NCBI GenBank assembly: GCA_024347235.1
Contig: AP025283.1
Span: 4,774,001-4,838,000, forward strand
Direction: 5' to 3'
Length of the DNA: 64,000 nucleotides
Source of the DNA: Aliamphritea spongicola
GTDB taxonomy: Bacteria > Pseudomonadota > Gammaproteobacteria > Pseudomonadales > Balneatricaceae
Shown: piece by piece, positions 29,864-39,547 of the stretch
How the letters are laid out: the number at the start of each line of letters is the position of its first letter
Position numbering within the stretch: position 1 is the first letter of the stretch
The notes under the pieces: generated by a model
Databases searched by the model: none
Told to the model about the DNA's origin: nothing
Seen by the model: only the letters and a program-made list of their open reading frames with translations
Translations under genes and position numbers: made by a program

Positions 29864-31775
29864 CTATTCCCAACTGGCTTCATCTTCATGAAGAAGAAAT
29901 TCAACACTGCGCTCATCCCCGGTCAGTTGCTGAATCGTCACCGGTGCGCCTTCATGATCCAGCTCCAGCCAGCCAATACCTGACGCATTCAGCAGCCTCG
30001 CCGCTGCGGGCATTCGCCGGTTTATAAGGAATGATCTTCATGCCCCGCCGCTTGGTAAACCAGTTCAGCGGCGACAAAGGGGCATACAGCCAGCGGTTCA
30101 GACGGTCGAATACGTCCAGCAGTTTTGCCGGAAATTCATTGCGGATACCGCTGCTGGTAATTTGCCAGATTTCAGGTCCGCCCTGACGGCCTCTCAACTG
30201 AATATCGTAGGCAAAGGAGTAATGCACATCACCGGAAAGAATCACAAAATTCTTCGGCGTGCGGGGGTGGCGAAACATGTTCAGCAATGCGTGCGCAGAG
30301 CCCGCATGGGCCATCCAGTTTTCCGCATCCACCAGCAAGGGCTTACCCACCCAGGTAAAGATCCGCTGCACGGTCTCAATCAGTTTCACCCCGAAAATCG
30401 GCGCCGGTGAGACGATAACCACTGACTCATGGCCCAGAATATCATTCTGCAAATCCGTCAGGGCCTCCCAGTCCATCAGACCGGATGGCCAGTTAAGATT
30501 CTTCTCGGAACGCCAGCGATGGGTGCGGGTATCCAGCACCACCAGCGGCGTGTGATAGTCCCAGTGATAATGCCAGCGCGGGAATTTGAGCAGCTCATCC
30601 AGCAAGACATCATACTGCTCACTGCCCGGTTGTTGCAGGCCGGTGACCACCTGTTCCAGCAGCGGCTCAGGGAAGTGCTCCGGGGCATTACCCCAGCCCT
30701 GACAGATCAGATACCCCAGCAGGGCATTTCCGATCACCCGGCGGGAAAACGGATTTGAATATGCAGACTGTTCCCAGCCCGCCGTCAGATTCCAGTCATC
30801 GGTAATATCGTGATCATCAAAAATCATTGCCACCGGTAGATGGGCCATTACCCGGCGAACCCGCGGTAATCCGGCAATGAAATGGTCCAGTGAATGGCGC
30901 TCTTCGCTGTACAACGCCTGCTGGGCGTCATCCAGCGCCGGCGGTGCCTGCAGCGACAGTTTTTCCCAGGCAGCCGGAGACCAGACCAGCAGATACATCG
31001 CCAGCACTTCGCCCAGAGTAATCAGGTGGTTATGGGCATGGTCGGAGGTAAAGACCGGCTTTTCGACACTGCGGAACAGTACGTCCTGCAGGCCACTGCT
31101 CTGCTCTGTCGGCAGCAGCGTATCACGCCGATAATAGTGGGCATCCTGATCATGCAGCCGGGCTTCGCTGCTCTGCACCTCAGCAATGTTTTCCACCGGC
31201 AGACCCAGTTCAGCCAGCAGACCATGAATGGCCACCAGCATCGGGCCGCCCACATCATCCACATACACCTGATCACCGGACATCATCAGCACCGATGGCC
31301 AGTGTTGCGGATCAATAAAGTGTTGCTGCAGTTTGGCATCGGCAAACAGCAAACCGTCAGCACTGTCATAGTGAGGTTTACGGCATGAACCGTGCAGTAC
31401 CCTATCCAGCCGTGAACGCAGTACAAATCCCGGGCGTGGCTGGCCGGGATAGCAGATATCACTGGCCCATTCAGTTACCGGCTGCCAGTGTTCTGTATTT
31501 ACCGGGCGTAATTGCAGGTCATAACCAATGAAACAGTCATAAGGTAGCGCCTGCTGCAGAGGGATATCGAACAGATAGAAAAACAGTTCTTCACCCGCCT
31601 GCCAGCAACGGCAATGAGCACCTGCATCAACCTCCTGCTGTGATTCGCCGTCAGGATATAAGTGTAACCGGCTCTCCAGCGGCCGGGATGCCGCCAGCCA
31701 CAAGGTCAGCTTTTCGGGAGTCAGGCGACGTAAGATCGGGCCACAAAGTACCAGTGGCAAAGCAGTAGCAGTCAT
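29864..31775 (-). CDS. PhoD-like metallophosphatase, frameshifted at the 3' end
   Basis: About 637 residues, no signal peptide or membrane helix. Metallophosphoesterase motifs are visible: MMSGDQVYVDDVGG (~residue 165), IFDDHDITDDWN (~320), and ILSGDVHYSFAYD (~525). PhoD-like enzymes hydrolyse phosphodiesters or phosphomonoesters; a cytoplasmic location makes an alkaline-phosphatase role in phosphate scavenging less likely. Near 29990 the frame shifts; repair extends the protein by about 45 residues to LLHEDEASWE. It converges with the preceding GGDEF/EAL gene. Confidence 0.88.
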
Positions 31776-32074
31776 AGATTCACTATCTGGCGATGTTCAA
31801 ACACAACTTAAGCATACCCGGGCGGTGATTAAAACCGCCATAGCTGGCGCATGCGTTGATTTTCAACAGTTTCCCCGTCACAAACATTTAAACAAGTGTT
31901 AGAAAACATCGCTTCACCGGGTCCAAAATACCATGGTTTTGTTATCCCGAACGGATAGTTTTGTGATAACTGCCTGCAAGAATGTCCCTCACCCACAATA
32001 CATTGACCGCCTTTGCTGTGACTGAAACGTGCCCGGAATTCCTGATCAGCAGCGGCCTCCCATGAGGTGATGTT
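31776..32074. other. Intergenic region between PhoD-like and adenylation genes
   Basis: About 300 bases separating divergent genes, so it should carry both promoters. No clear sigma-70 pair or dyad was recognised. GAGGTGATGTT precedes the adenylation gene start and gives it a good ribosome site. Confidence 0.4.
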
Positions 32075-33748
32075 ATGACACTGCAAACCACAGGCACCGA
32101 CAGACAGCTTCTGCGCCGCCCGAACACCACACCAGACACTCTGCCCGAAGATCAGCCACCGGCAACGTATCAGATACCTGCCGGGCATCCGGCAATCGCC
32201 CATTTACCGGCGGCGGAACAACAGCAGTTTTGTCAGTTTGGTACTGGGCCATCCGTCAGCCCGGACTTTGAACTGATCCATCAGGGCTTTGAACACTTTG
32301 CAGCCCTGCAGCCGGATGCCTGTGCCGTCCGTGAAGCCGGCGGCCGGGAAATCAGTTACCGGACGCTGAACACCCAGGCCAACGCGCTGGCCGCACACCT
32401 GCAGCGCAACCAGGTCAGCCGGGGTGACAGCGTTTGCCTGTTTGTGCGCCGAGGGATCGAAATGGTGGTCGGTATTCTCGCCTGCCTAAAGCTTGGCGCT
32501 AATTATGTGCCCCAGGATATGCAGTTGTGTCCGTCCCAGCAACGCCGTCACATTGTAGAAACGGTTGCCGCCACCATTATTCTGACCACCCGCCAGTATG
32601 AACAGGCGGTCAGTGAAGACGGTGCGCAGAAAGTCATCGCTATTGACCGTTTTCTGGAACAGCCGGCCGGGATTCACATCGAACAGCGTTTCTTCAGAGC
32701 CGCCCGCCCGGAAGACACGGCAGTGATCATCTTTACCTCAGGCACCACGGGTAAGGCCAACGGCGTACAGGTCAGCCACGCCAATCTTGTGAATATTCTC
32801 CTGACAGCCCCCGGCAACATGGGCATCCGTCCCGGTGACAAGGTTGCCCAGCAACTGAACATCGCCTTTGATATGGCCGCCTGGGAAATCCTTGGTTGTC
32901 TGGGCAATGGCGGCACCCTGCTGATCCGCAACAAAGATTTTCAGGCCACCGCCGAACAGGCCGACGTCTTAATCGCCACCCCCAGCATTCTGGCGACACT
33001 GGATGCCAGCCGCTGCCATCAAGTCAGAGCGGTGGCGGTGGCCGGTGAACCCTGCCCGCAACCGCTGGCGGATATCTGGGGCGCATTCTGCGATTTCTAT
33101 AATTCCTGTGGCCCTACCGAAACCACCATCATTAACACCGCTGAGACATACCGTCCGGGCGATCCGATACTGAGCATCGGCCGGCCAACGCCAAACAACA
33201 CCGTGTATGTCCTCAACGACAAACTGGAGCCCTGCGGCATCGGCGAAACCGGTGAAATGTGGGCCGGAGGTGTCTGTGTCTCCAAAGGCTATATCAATAA
33301 CCCTGAACTGACGGCGGAACGCTATCTGGACGACCCGTTTCTCGGTCACGGACTCAAGATGTTCCGCACCCGTGACCTGGGCCGCTGGACCGCCGACGGC
33401 ACACTTGAGCACTTCGGCCGGGTAGATGATCAGGTGAAAATCCGCGGTTTTCGGGTCGAGCTGGATGCGGTTTCCGCGGTACTGGAACGGGCAGAAAACT
33501 GCAGTCATGCGGTCGCTCTGAAACTCAACAGCCGTCACCTGGCGGCTTTTGTCAGCCCAGCCAGTGTGGACCCGGATGAAGCCCGCCAGCACGTGCTCAG
33601 CGCCCTGCCTTACTACTGTGAACCCCTGTTTATTATCGCCGTCGATGAACTGCCCAAAACTATCCGGGGCAAAGTCGACAAGCGCGCGCTGGCAGCCAGC
33701 GCCGCTGAATACCACCGCTCTATTGAAACGTCCGGAGAACGCGCATGA
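32075..33748 (+). CDS. Stand-alone NRPS-like amino-acid adenylation enzyme
   Basis: 557 residues, only an adenylation domain with no carrier or condensation domain. Core motifs: A3 FTSGTTGKANGVQVSH (~residue 220; the usual PKG is ANG), A4 FDMAAWEI with the Asp that binds the alpha-amino group, A5 YNSCGPTETT, A7 FRTRDLGRW (usual TGD replaced by TRD), A8 GRVDDQVKIRGFRVELD, and A10 GKVDKRAL with the catalytic Lys near 532. This points to activation of an amino acid as AMP ester. About 65 non-domain residues lead the protein. Its stop overlaps the next start (ATGA). Intact. First gene of a five-gene operon. Confidence 0.88.
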   Translation: MTLQTTGTDRQLLRRPNTTPDTLPEDQPPATYQIPAGHPAIAHLPAAEQQQFCQFGTGPSVSPDFELIHQGFEHFAALQPDACAVREAGGREISYRTLNTQANALAAHLQRNQVSRGDSVCLFVRRGIEMVVGILACLKLGANYVPQDMQLCPSQQRRHIVETVAATIILTTRQYEQAVSEDGAQKVIAIDRFLEQPAGIHIEQRFFRAARPEDTAVIIFTSGTTGKANGVQVSHANLVNILLTAPGNMGIRPGDKVAQQLNIAFDMAAWEILGCLGNGGTLLIRNKDFQATAEQADVLIATPSILATLDASRCHQVRAVAVAGEPCPQPLADIWGAFCDFYNSCGPTETTIINTAETYRPGDPILSIGRPTPNNTVYVLNDKLEPCGIGETGEMWAGGVCVSKGYINNPELTAERYLDDPFLGHGLKMFRTRDLGRWTADGTLEHFGRVDDQVKIRGFRVELDAVSAVLERAENCSHAVALKLNSRHLAAFVSPASVDPDEARQHVLSALPYYCEPLFIIAVDELPKTIRGKVDKRALAASAAEYHRSIETSGERA

Positions 33749-35077
33749 CCAGCCAGCACATGCCAATTGAACTGCCAGCCCCCGTCAGGGCTTACGCAGC
33801 ACCATCAAACAACCCCGTTACATGCACTATAACCGGCTGATTACGCTGATCTTCCTGATTAACGCGGCGGCGCTGGGCTACGGCTTTACCCAGTCATGGT
33901 GGACCGGCGGAGGCGTTGCCCTGCAGGTACTGGCCGACCTGACCCTGTTTAACCTGGGGCTGGCCATTCTCGCCCGCCAGCAATATGTGATTAACTTTCT
34001 CTTCTGGTTATTCACCCGGGCGCCCACCAGCTGGCCGCTCGCCATCCGCTGGACGCTGGGTAAGGTTTACCATTATGGCGGCCTGCATAAAGGCGGTGCA
34101 CTGGCCGGTACCCTGTGGTTCATTATCTTTGCCGGCAGTGCCAGCTATCAGTTCCACCAGAACCTGCCGGGGATCTCTGCGCAGAGTCTGGGGCTGATTT
34201 ACGGCCTGCTGGTTCTGTTAGTGCTGATTGTGGTGATGGCGCAGAAAAATATCCGCGCCCGGTATCATGATGCTTTCGAACGGACCCACCGCTTTGGTGG
34301 CTGGCTTTCACTGGCACTTTTCTGGGGGCTGACCCTGTCCTTCATTGACGATCAGCGCGGCGCCCAGAGCTTCAGCGATGCCCTGACCGGTGCCACCAGC
34401 TTCTGGATTCTGTGCCTGCTGACCGCCAGCATCATCCTGCCCTGGTTACGGCTGCGCCGGGTACCGGTTCAGGTGGAGACACCCTCCAACCACGTGGCAG
34501 TAGCAACCTTCGACCACGGAGTGACCCCGTTCGCCGGTTCGTCCACCGCAATCAGCCTGAACCCGTTAATGGAATGGCATCACTTTGCCAACGCACCGTC
34601 TCCGGACAAAGACGGTTTCCGGCTAGTGATTTCCCGGGCCGGTGACTGGACCGGCAACTTCATTGAGCAGAAGCCGAGCCATGTCTGGGTTAAAGGCATT
34701 CCACAGGCCGGTGTGGCTTACATCGAAGTGCTGTTCAAAAGGTGGTGTACGTTGCCACCGGCAGCGGCATTGGCCCGGTATTGCCACACCTTCTGGCGCA
34801 GGAAGTGCCGATCCATCTTATCTGGTCGACCCGTGAACCGCGCAAAACTTACGGTGACGCACTGGTGGATGAAATCCTCAGTGTGCAGCCGGATGCCCAC
34901 ATCTGGGATACCGATGCCAACGGCAAGCCGGACCTGGTCAAACTGGCCTATCAGGCCTGTCAGGAACACGGGGCAGAAGCGGTTATCTGCATCTCCAATG
35001 AAAAACTCACCTGGCAGGTGGTATACGGCATGGAAAGCCGGGGCATTCCCGCCTACGGGGCTATCTGGGATTCCTGA
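33745..35077 (+). CDS. TmpA-like membrane flavoprotein, frameshifted
   Basis: About 444 residues. The N-terminal half has around six membrane helices (ITLIFLINAAALGYGF, LADLTLFNLGLAILA, GTLWFIIFAGSASYQ, LIYGLLVLLVLIVVMA, SLALFWGLTLSF, FWILCLLTASIILPWL). The C-terminal half is a ferredoxin-reductase-like FAD/NAD domain with VVYVATGSGIGPVLPHLL and LIWSTREP. It resembles Aspergillus TmpA, a membrane flavoprotein involved in developmental signalling whose relatives occur with adenylation domains (recalled family knowledge). Two breaks: C run 33779-33783 and A run 34737-34740, each a base short. Translationally coupled to the adenylation gene. It may transfer electrons across or to the membrane; the substrate is unknown. 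Confidence 0.78.
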
Positions 35078-35091
35078 ACAGGAGACACGCT

Positions 35092-35876
35092 ATGTCAGAC
35101 TTGCTACCCGATAACAACAGCCCCTGCTAGCCGAACGCCACGGCAGAGTGGTGGTACTGCGGCTCAACCGCCCGGCGGTTCTGAATGCCCTCAACAGCCA
35201 GTTAATGCGGCAGTTAGTGGCCACCTGCAATGAGCTGGATGCCGATCCGGATACCGGCTGCATCATTCTTACCGGCAACGAACGGGCTTTGCCGCCGGCG
35301 CAGACATTGAAGAGCTGGCAGCACAGCGGCATCTGGATATGTTTCAGCAAGGATTCTTTGAACCTTGGGACCGGTTTGCCGCTCTAAGAACTCCGATCAT
35401 CGCTGCGGTATCCGGCTATGCATTAGGCGGCGGCTGTGAACTGGCCATGATGTGCGACATCATTTTTGCCGCCGACAACGCCCGCTTCGGCCAGCCGGAA
35501 GTCAAAATTGGTGTTACCCCGGCATGGGCGGCTCACAACGGCTGACCCGGCTGATTGGCAAATCACGGGCAATGGATATGATCCTCACCGGCCGGATGAT
35601 GGATGCGCAAGAAGCAGAACGGGCCGGGCTGGCAGCCAGAGTGATACCGGCAGATGAACTGTTCAGCACCGCGCTGGAAGCCGCTCAGCAGATCGCCGGG
35701 TACAGCAAAGCCATCACCATGACCGCCAAGGAAATGGTCCGGCAGGCAGAGCAAACCAGCCTGCAGGACGGCGTTCTGTTCGAACGGCGCAGTTACTATG
35801 CTCTCTACGGCAGCGATGATCAGATTGAAGGCATGCAGGCGTTTATGGAAAACGTCCGGCGGTATTCCGGCGGTGA
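35092..35876 (+). CDS. Enoyl-CoA hydratase/isomerase family protein, frameshifted
   Basis: About 262 residues of the crotonase fold. After repair: FAAGADIEELAA (oxyanion-hole strand), SGYALGGGCELAMMCDIIFAADNARFGQPEVKIGVTPGMGGSQRLTRLIG with both catalytic glutamates (E in GGGCEL, E in GQPEVKIG), and the end EGMQAFMEKRPAVFRR. Typical substrates are short or medium enoyl-CoAs. Breaks: near 35130, near 35285, at C run 35517-35520 and at an A run near 35850. Fifteen bases after the TmpA-like stop with CAGGAG as ribosome site, so co-transcribed with the adenylation and flavoprotein genes. Confidence 0.9.
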
Positions 35877-35920
35877 ATACCGGTTATATACAGGACGTGA
35901 CCGTGAGACAGGATTTACCC

Positions 35921-36632
35921 ATGGAAAATAAGAAAATACTCATCGTCGAAGATCAGGATGAAATTGCCGATCTGCTGCAACTGCACCTGTCTGATCTGGG
36001 GCTGAAATCACCCGGGTCAGCGACGGCCACAGCGGCATGCGCATGGCCTGCAGCATGGACTGGGACCTGCTGATTCTGGACATCCAGCTGCCCGGTCCGT
36101 CCGGGCTGGAAATCTGCCGCAGTGTCAGACGTAACCAGAACTACGTCCCCATTCTGCTGCTCACCTGCCGTTCCAGCGAACTGGACCGGGTACTGGGGCT
36201 GGACCTGGGGGCCGATGATTACATCACCAAACCGTTCAGTGTGATGGAGCTTATTGCCCGCATTAAAGCGATGTTCCGGCGGGTCAGCGCTATTCAGAAT
36301 GCCAACCCCAAAGAGCAGGACACCCTGACACTGGGCAAACTGTCCATTGATGAAAAGCTCCATGAAGTGAAACTGGCGGGTAAAACCATCGACCTGACCG
36401 CTCGGGAATTTGACCTGCTGCGCTATTTTGCCTGCCAGCCGGGTCGGGTATTCCGCCGCTCCGAGCTGCTGGACAATGTCTGGGGCTACGGCCACGCCGG
36501 TTACGAACATACGGTCAATTCTCATATCAACCGGCTGCGGGCAAAAATTGAAAACGATTCCAATAATCCGGAAATCATCGTCACCGTCTGGGGGTTGGCT
36601 ATAAGCTGGATACTGAGAGGCTCAGCCTGTGA
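35921..36632 (+). CDS. OmpR family response regulator, frameshifted
   Basis: About 238 residues. The receiver domain begins ENKKILIVEDQDEIADLLQ with the phospho-acceptor in DLLILDIQLPGPSG and Lys in DDYITKPFSVMEL. The C-terminal winged helix (LTAREFDLLRYFACQPGRVFRRSELLDNVWGYGHAGYEHTVNSHINRLRAKIE) binds DNA. Breaks near 36004 and at the G run near 36595; repair ends VTVWGVGYKLDTERLSL. Only 44 bases after the hydratase gene, on the same strand and without a terminator, so it probably belongs to the same operon; its stop overlaps the kinase GTG start. Confidence 0.92.
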
Positions 36633-38178
36633 CGCCTGCTGAATCCGCCACCCAGCCGGCAGAACGGATGCAAAAGGCCTGGTGGGCACCCTGAACACCC
36701 GGCTGTCACTGGCGCTGATGTTCATTGTTATCGCCGTGGGCGTCGCAGTGATGCTGGTCAGCCAGAACTGGATGCGGGCCTACTATGAAGAGCTGACGCA
36801 AAAGCTTAACTTCAGCATTGCTATGTACGTCACCGACACGTACAGCCTGATCACCCAGAACGGCGATACCGCCCGGGTCCAGGTTGATGCCATTGAAGCC
36901 CTTGCCCAGCAGGCCATGGTGATTAACCCGCTGGCTGAAGTCTACCTGCTGGATGCCCGGGGCAATATTCTCGCCCACGCCCTGCAGGACGATAACCTGG
37001 CCCGGCGCAGTATCCCGCTGGGGCCGTTACAGGACTTTATCCGGGGATATTGAATATCCTCTGCGTGGCGCAGACCCCCGCCATATGCATGCCGAAAAGT
37101 TTTCTCCGCCGCAGAAATCCGCCAGAACGGCCAGTTGCAGGGCTACCTGTACGTGATTCTGGGTGGCCAGCTGTACGACAACATTGAAGACGGCATTCAG
37201 GACAGTTACAGCCGTTCCATGGTGCTGGTCGCCATTGCCGTGATTACCCTGGCAGCAATCCTCGCTGGCTGGCTGATTTTCCGCTTACTGGTGCGCCGCT
37301 TAGGCATGCTCAGCCAGGCTATGCACAGTTTCAGCGAACAGAATCTGGATCACTGCCGCAGTGATCTGCAACAACCAGCCACGGCCCCCTGCCTAAAGAT
37401 GAGATTGATCTGCTGGCCCAGACGTTTGAGCGAATGTCAGAAAAAATCGGCATGCAGTTTGAAATGCTTCGCGAAGCAGATCAGACCCGCCGGGAGCTGA
37501 TCAGCAATGTATCCCACGATCTGCGCACCCCGCTTTCAACCATTCAGGGCTACCTGGAAACCCTGCTGATCAAAAACAGCAGCCTGAACGAAACAGAGCG
37601 GATGGAATTTCTGCGCACCGCCATGCACAGTTCACACCGGCTGGGACAGCTGATTCAGGACTTATTCGAACTGTCCAAGCTGGAAGCCAAGCAGATGAGC
37701 GCCAGCTGCGAGCGCTTTCACTGGCAGAACTGGTCTTCGACACCATTCAGGAATTCCGCTTACAGGCAGAGGCCAAAAATATTCACATTGAAGTGGTCAA
37801 CCTGCAGAACAATGCCTTTGTATATGCGGATATCAGCCTGATCCAGCGGGTCTTTGAAAACCTGCTGCGCAATGCGGTGACCTACACGCCGGAGAATGGT
37901 GAGATCCGCCTGCAGATTGAAGCGGACGCTGCCCGGCCGCAGGATGCCGTCAGCATCAGTATTGCCGACAACGGTCAGGGATCAGTCCTGAGCATCTGCC
38001 GTATATCTTCGACCGTTTCTACACCCAGCAACAGGCAAAGAGTACCAATACCGGATCTACCGGACTGGGGCTGGCCATTGTGAAACGTATTCTTGAACTG
38101 CACAGCAGTGAAATCGAGGTACAAAGCCAGCTGAATCAGGGCAGCTGCTTCCGCTTTTCCCTGCAGTCTGCTGCCTGA
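36629..38178 (+). CDS. Membrane sensor histidine kinase, frameshifted
   Basis: About 517 residues. N-terminal helix (LSLALMFIVIAVGVAVMLVS), a periplasmic sensor of ~140 residues, second helix (SMVLVAIAVITLAAILAGWLIF), HAMP region, HisKA with the phospho-accepting His in SNVSHDLRTPLSTIQGY, and HATPase_c with ENLLRNAVTYTPENG, ADNGQG and STGLGLAIVKRILELHSS. Start taken at the GTG overlapping the regulator stop; an ATG at 36668 is an alternative. Several one-base breaks (near 36680, 37050, 37100, 37380, 37730, 37985). The ligand is unknown; a terminator follows directly. Confidence 0.9.
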
Positions 38179-38186
38179 ACACCGCC

Positions 38187-38216
38187 AAAAACACCCTCCA
38201 CTGGCAGGGTGTTTTC
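38187..38216 (+). terminator. Terminator of the adenylation-flavoprotein-hydratase-two-component operon
   Basis: AAAACACCCT-ccactggc-AGGGTGTTTT: a perfect ten-base stem with flanking A/T runs, right after the kinase stop. Confidence 0.9.
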
Positions 38217-38247
38217 TTTAAAGTTGCCTGAAAACTGGTCTGAATGA

Positions 38248-38276
38248 CTAAGGTCAATTGCCCCCGTTGACCTTAG
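38248..38276. promoter_or_regulatory. Perfect 10-base inverted repeat (operator candidate)
   Basis: CTAAGGTCAA, nine-base spacer, TTGACCTTAG. The right arm contains the -35-like TTGACC of the promoter candidate that serves the solute-binding-protein gene, so a protein bound here could block or recruit polymerase. No T run follows, so it is not a terminator. Confidence 0.65.
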
Positions 38277-38293
38277 ACGATTCTGTTTATACT
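38267..38293 (+). promoter_or_regulatory. Candidate promoter of the solute-binding-protein/GGDEF-EAL pair
   Basis: TTGACC (38267-38272) and TATACT (38288-38293) with a 15-base spacer, shorter than ideal, which fits a regulated promoter. The coding start is about 180 bases downstream. Confidence 0.35.
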
Positions 38294-38474
38294 CTATCTG
38301 ACACATTAATTACGCATCACATTGCGAAATTACAGTGTGTGATCAGCAACGTCAGTACCTGACCGACATCATCACTGTAGGAGACAGCGACAGGGCTCTG
38401 CAAACATCAGACCTGTACACGCTCTCGGATTTTCCTGAAGTATTAAACGGATAAACAGTTTATAGGAGCTATCA

Positions 38475-39547
38475 ATGAGCGTCTCCTGGTGCAAGTCGTA
38501 TCTGCTGCCAGCCAGCCTGTTGTTATCATTATGTCTTAGCCTGATTGGCTGTATTAATCAGGAGCCGGATTCAGTTTCCTGGCGTTTACAAACTCAGGCG
38601 ACCAAAGAAAGTATCGATTATCAGGGGCTTTTAGAGCTTGCTGATAACGTCAGCAAAATGAGTTCCGGCCGTCTGCAGCTGGAAATTATTCCCAGTGATG
38701 AAGTCGCTGCCGGACCGGATATTTATACCGCGGTTCAGGAACGCCGTATTGAAATGGGTAATGGCTGGCCAAACTGGTGGTCGGGCCAGCATCCGGCCTG
38801 GGCCCTGATGAATGCAGGCCCGTTCGACTTCATGAATCTGGATGCGTCCATGATGTTTTTCCTGGCCGGTGATGGCACCAAACTGGCTAACAATCTCTCC
38901 TCCCCGGACGGCATTATGTGGCGGCCTGCCTGGTGGCCGGGCATGGAATTTGGCCTGATCTCCAAAGACCCAATCACGGGCCTGGATGATTTGCGCAATA
39001 AAAAGTCCGCATTGGTCCGGGTCTGCCCAGCGAAGTGCTGACCGCCGCTGCCGGCGCCTACACTATTCCGCTGGTACCGAATGAAATCCGTCCGGCACTG
39101 GAAAACGGCGACATTGACGCGGTTGAGTGGACTACCGCCCGCGGCGCCTGGGATCTGGGCCTGCATGACATCGGCAAGAACGCCATTGTCCCGGCAATCT
39201 GGCAACCTTCCGTATTATCCGATTTCCTGATCAACCAGGCAGCTTATGATGAACTGGCGCCGGATCTGCAGGCGATTCTGGAATCGGCGATTAAGTCCTA
39301 TACCCTGAGCGTCACCATGAAGGCTAAAGTCTCTGATTTTGAAGCCTTTAAGCAACTGGCCGACAGTGGTGTAAACATCAACAGGTGGTCGCAGGAAGAC
39401 ATCGACCGCTGGCGCGAAGAATCAGATAAAGTGCTGGTTAAGTACGCCCAGAGGGACCCGCTGACGAAAGAAATCATTGAGAAAAACGCAGCTTTAAAGG
39501 AATTTAACCAGTATTACGACTGGTTCGGGAATTATGAACAGCAATGA
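38475..39547 (+). CDS. TRAP-type (DctP) solute-binding lipoprotein, frameshifted
   Basis: About 357 residues. Lipoprotein signal peptide with lipobox SLIGC, then the DctP fold: SSGRLQLEIIPSDEVAAGPDIYTAVQERRIEMG and, later, IRPALENGDIDAVEWTTARGAWDLGLHD, the region that binds carboxylates in this family. There are no DctQ/DctM membrane subunits nearby. The A run at 39000-39004 is one base short. ATAGGAGCTATCA gives a good ribosome site. The stop overlaps the start of the next gene, a membrane GGDEF/EAL sensor, suggesting it serves as a ligand-presenting protein for signalling instead of transport (inference). Confidence 0.9.

Noticed and set aside
31829..32203. A 124-residue minus-strand frame upstream of the adenylation gene
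   Set aside because: No ribosome site or conserved features, overlaps the start of a well-supported gene.
32969..33766. A 265-residue open frame antisense to the adenylation gene, and a similar 228-residue one opposite spoT (21011-21697)
   Set aside because: Both mirror codon bias of strong genes on the other strand; no family features or ribosome sites.
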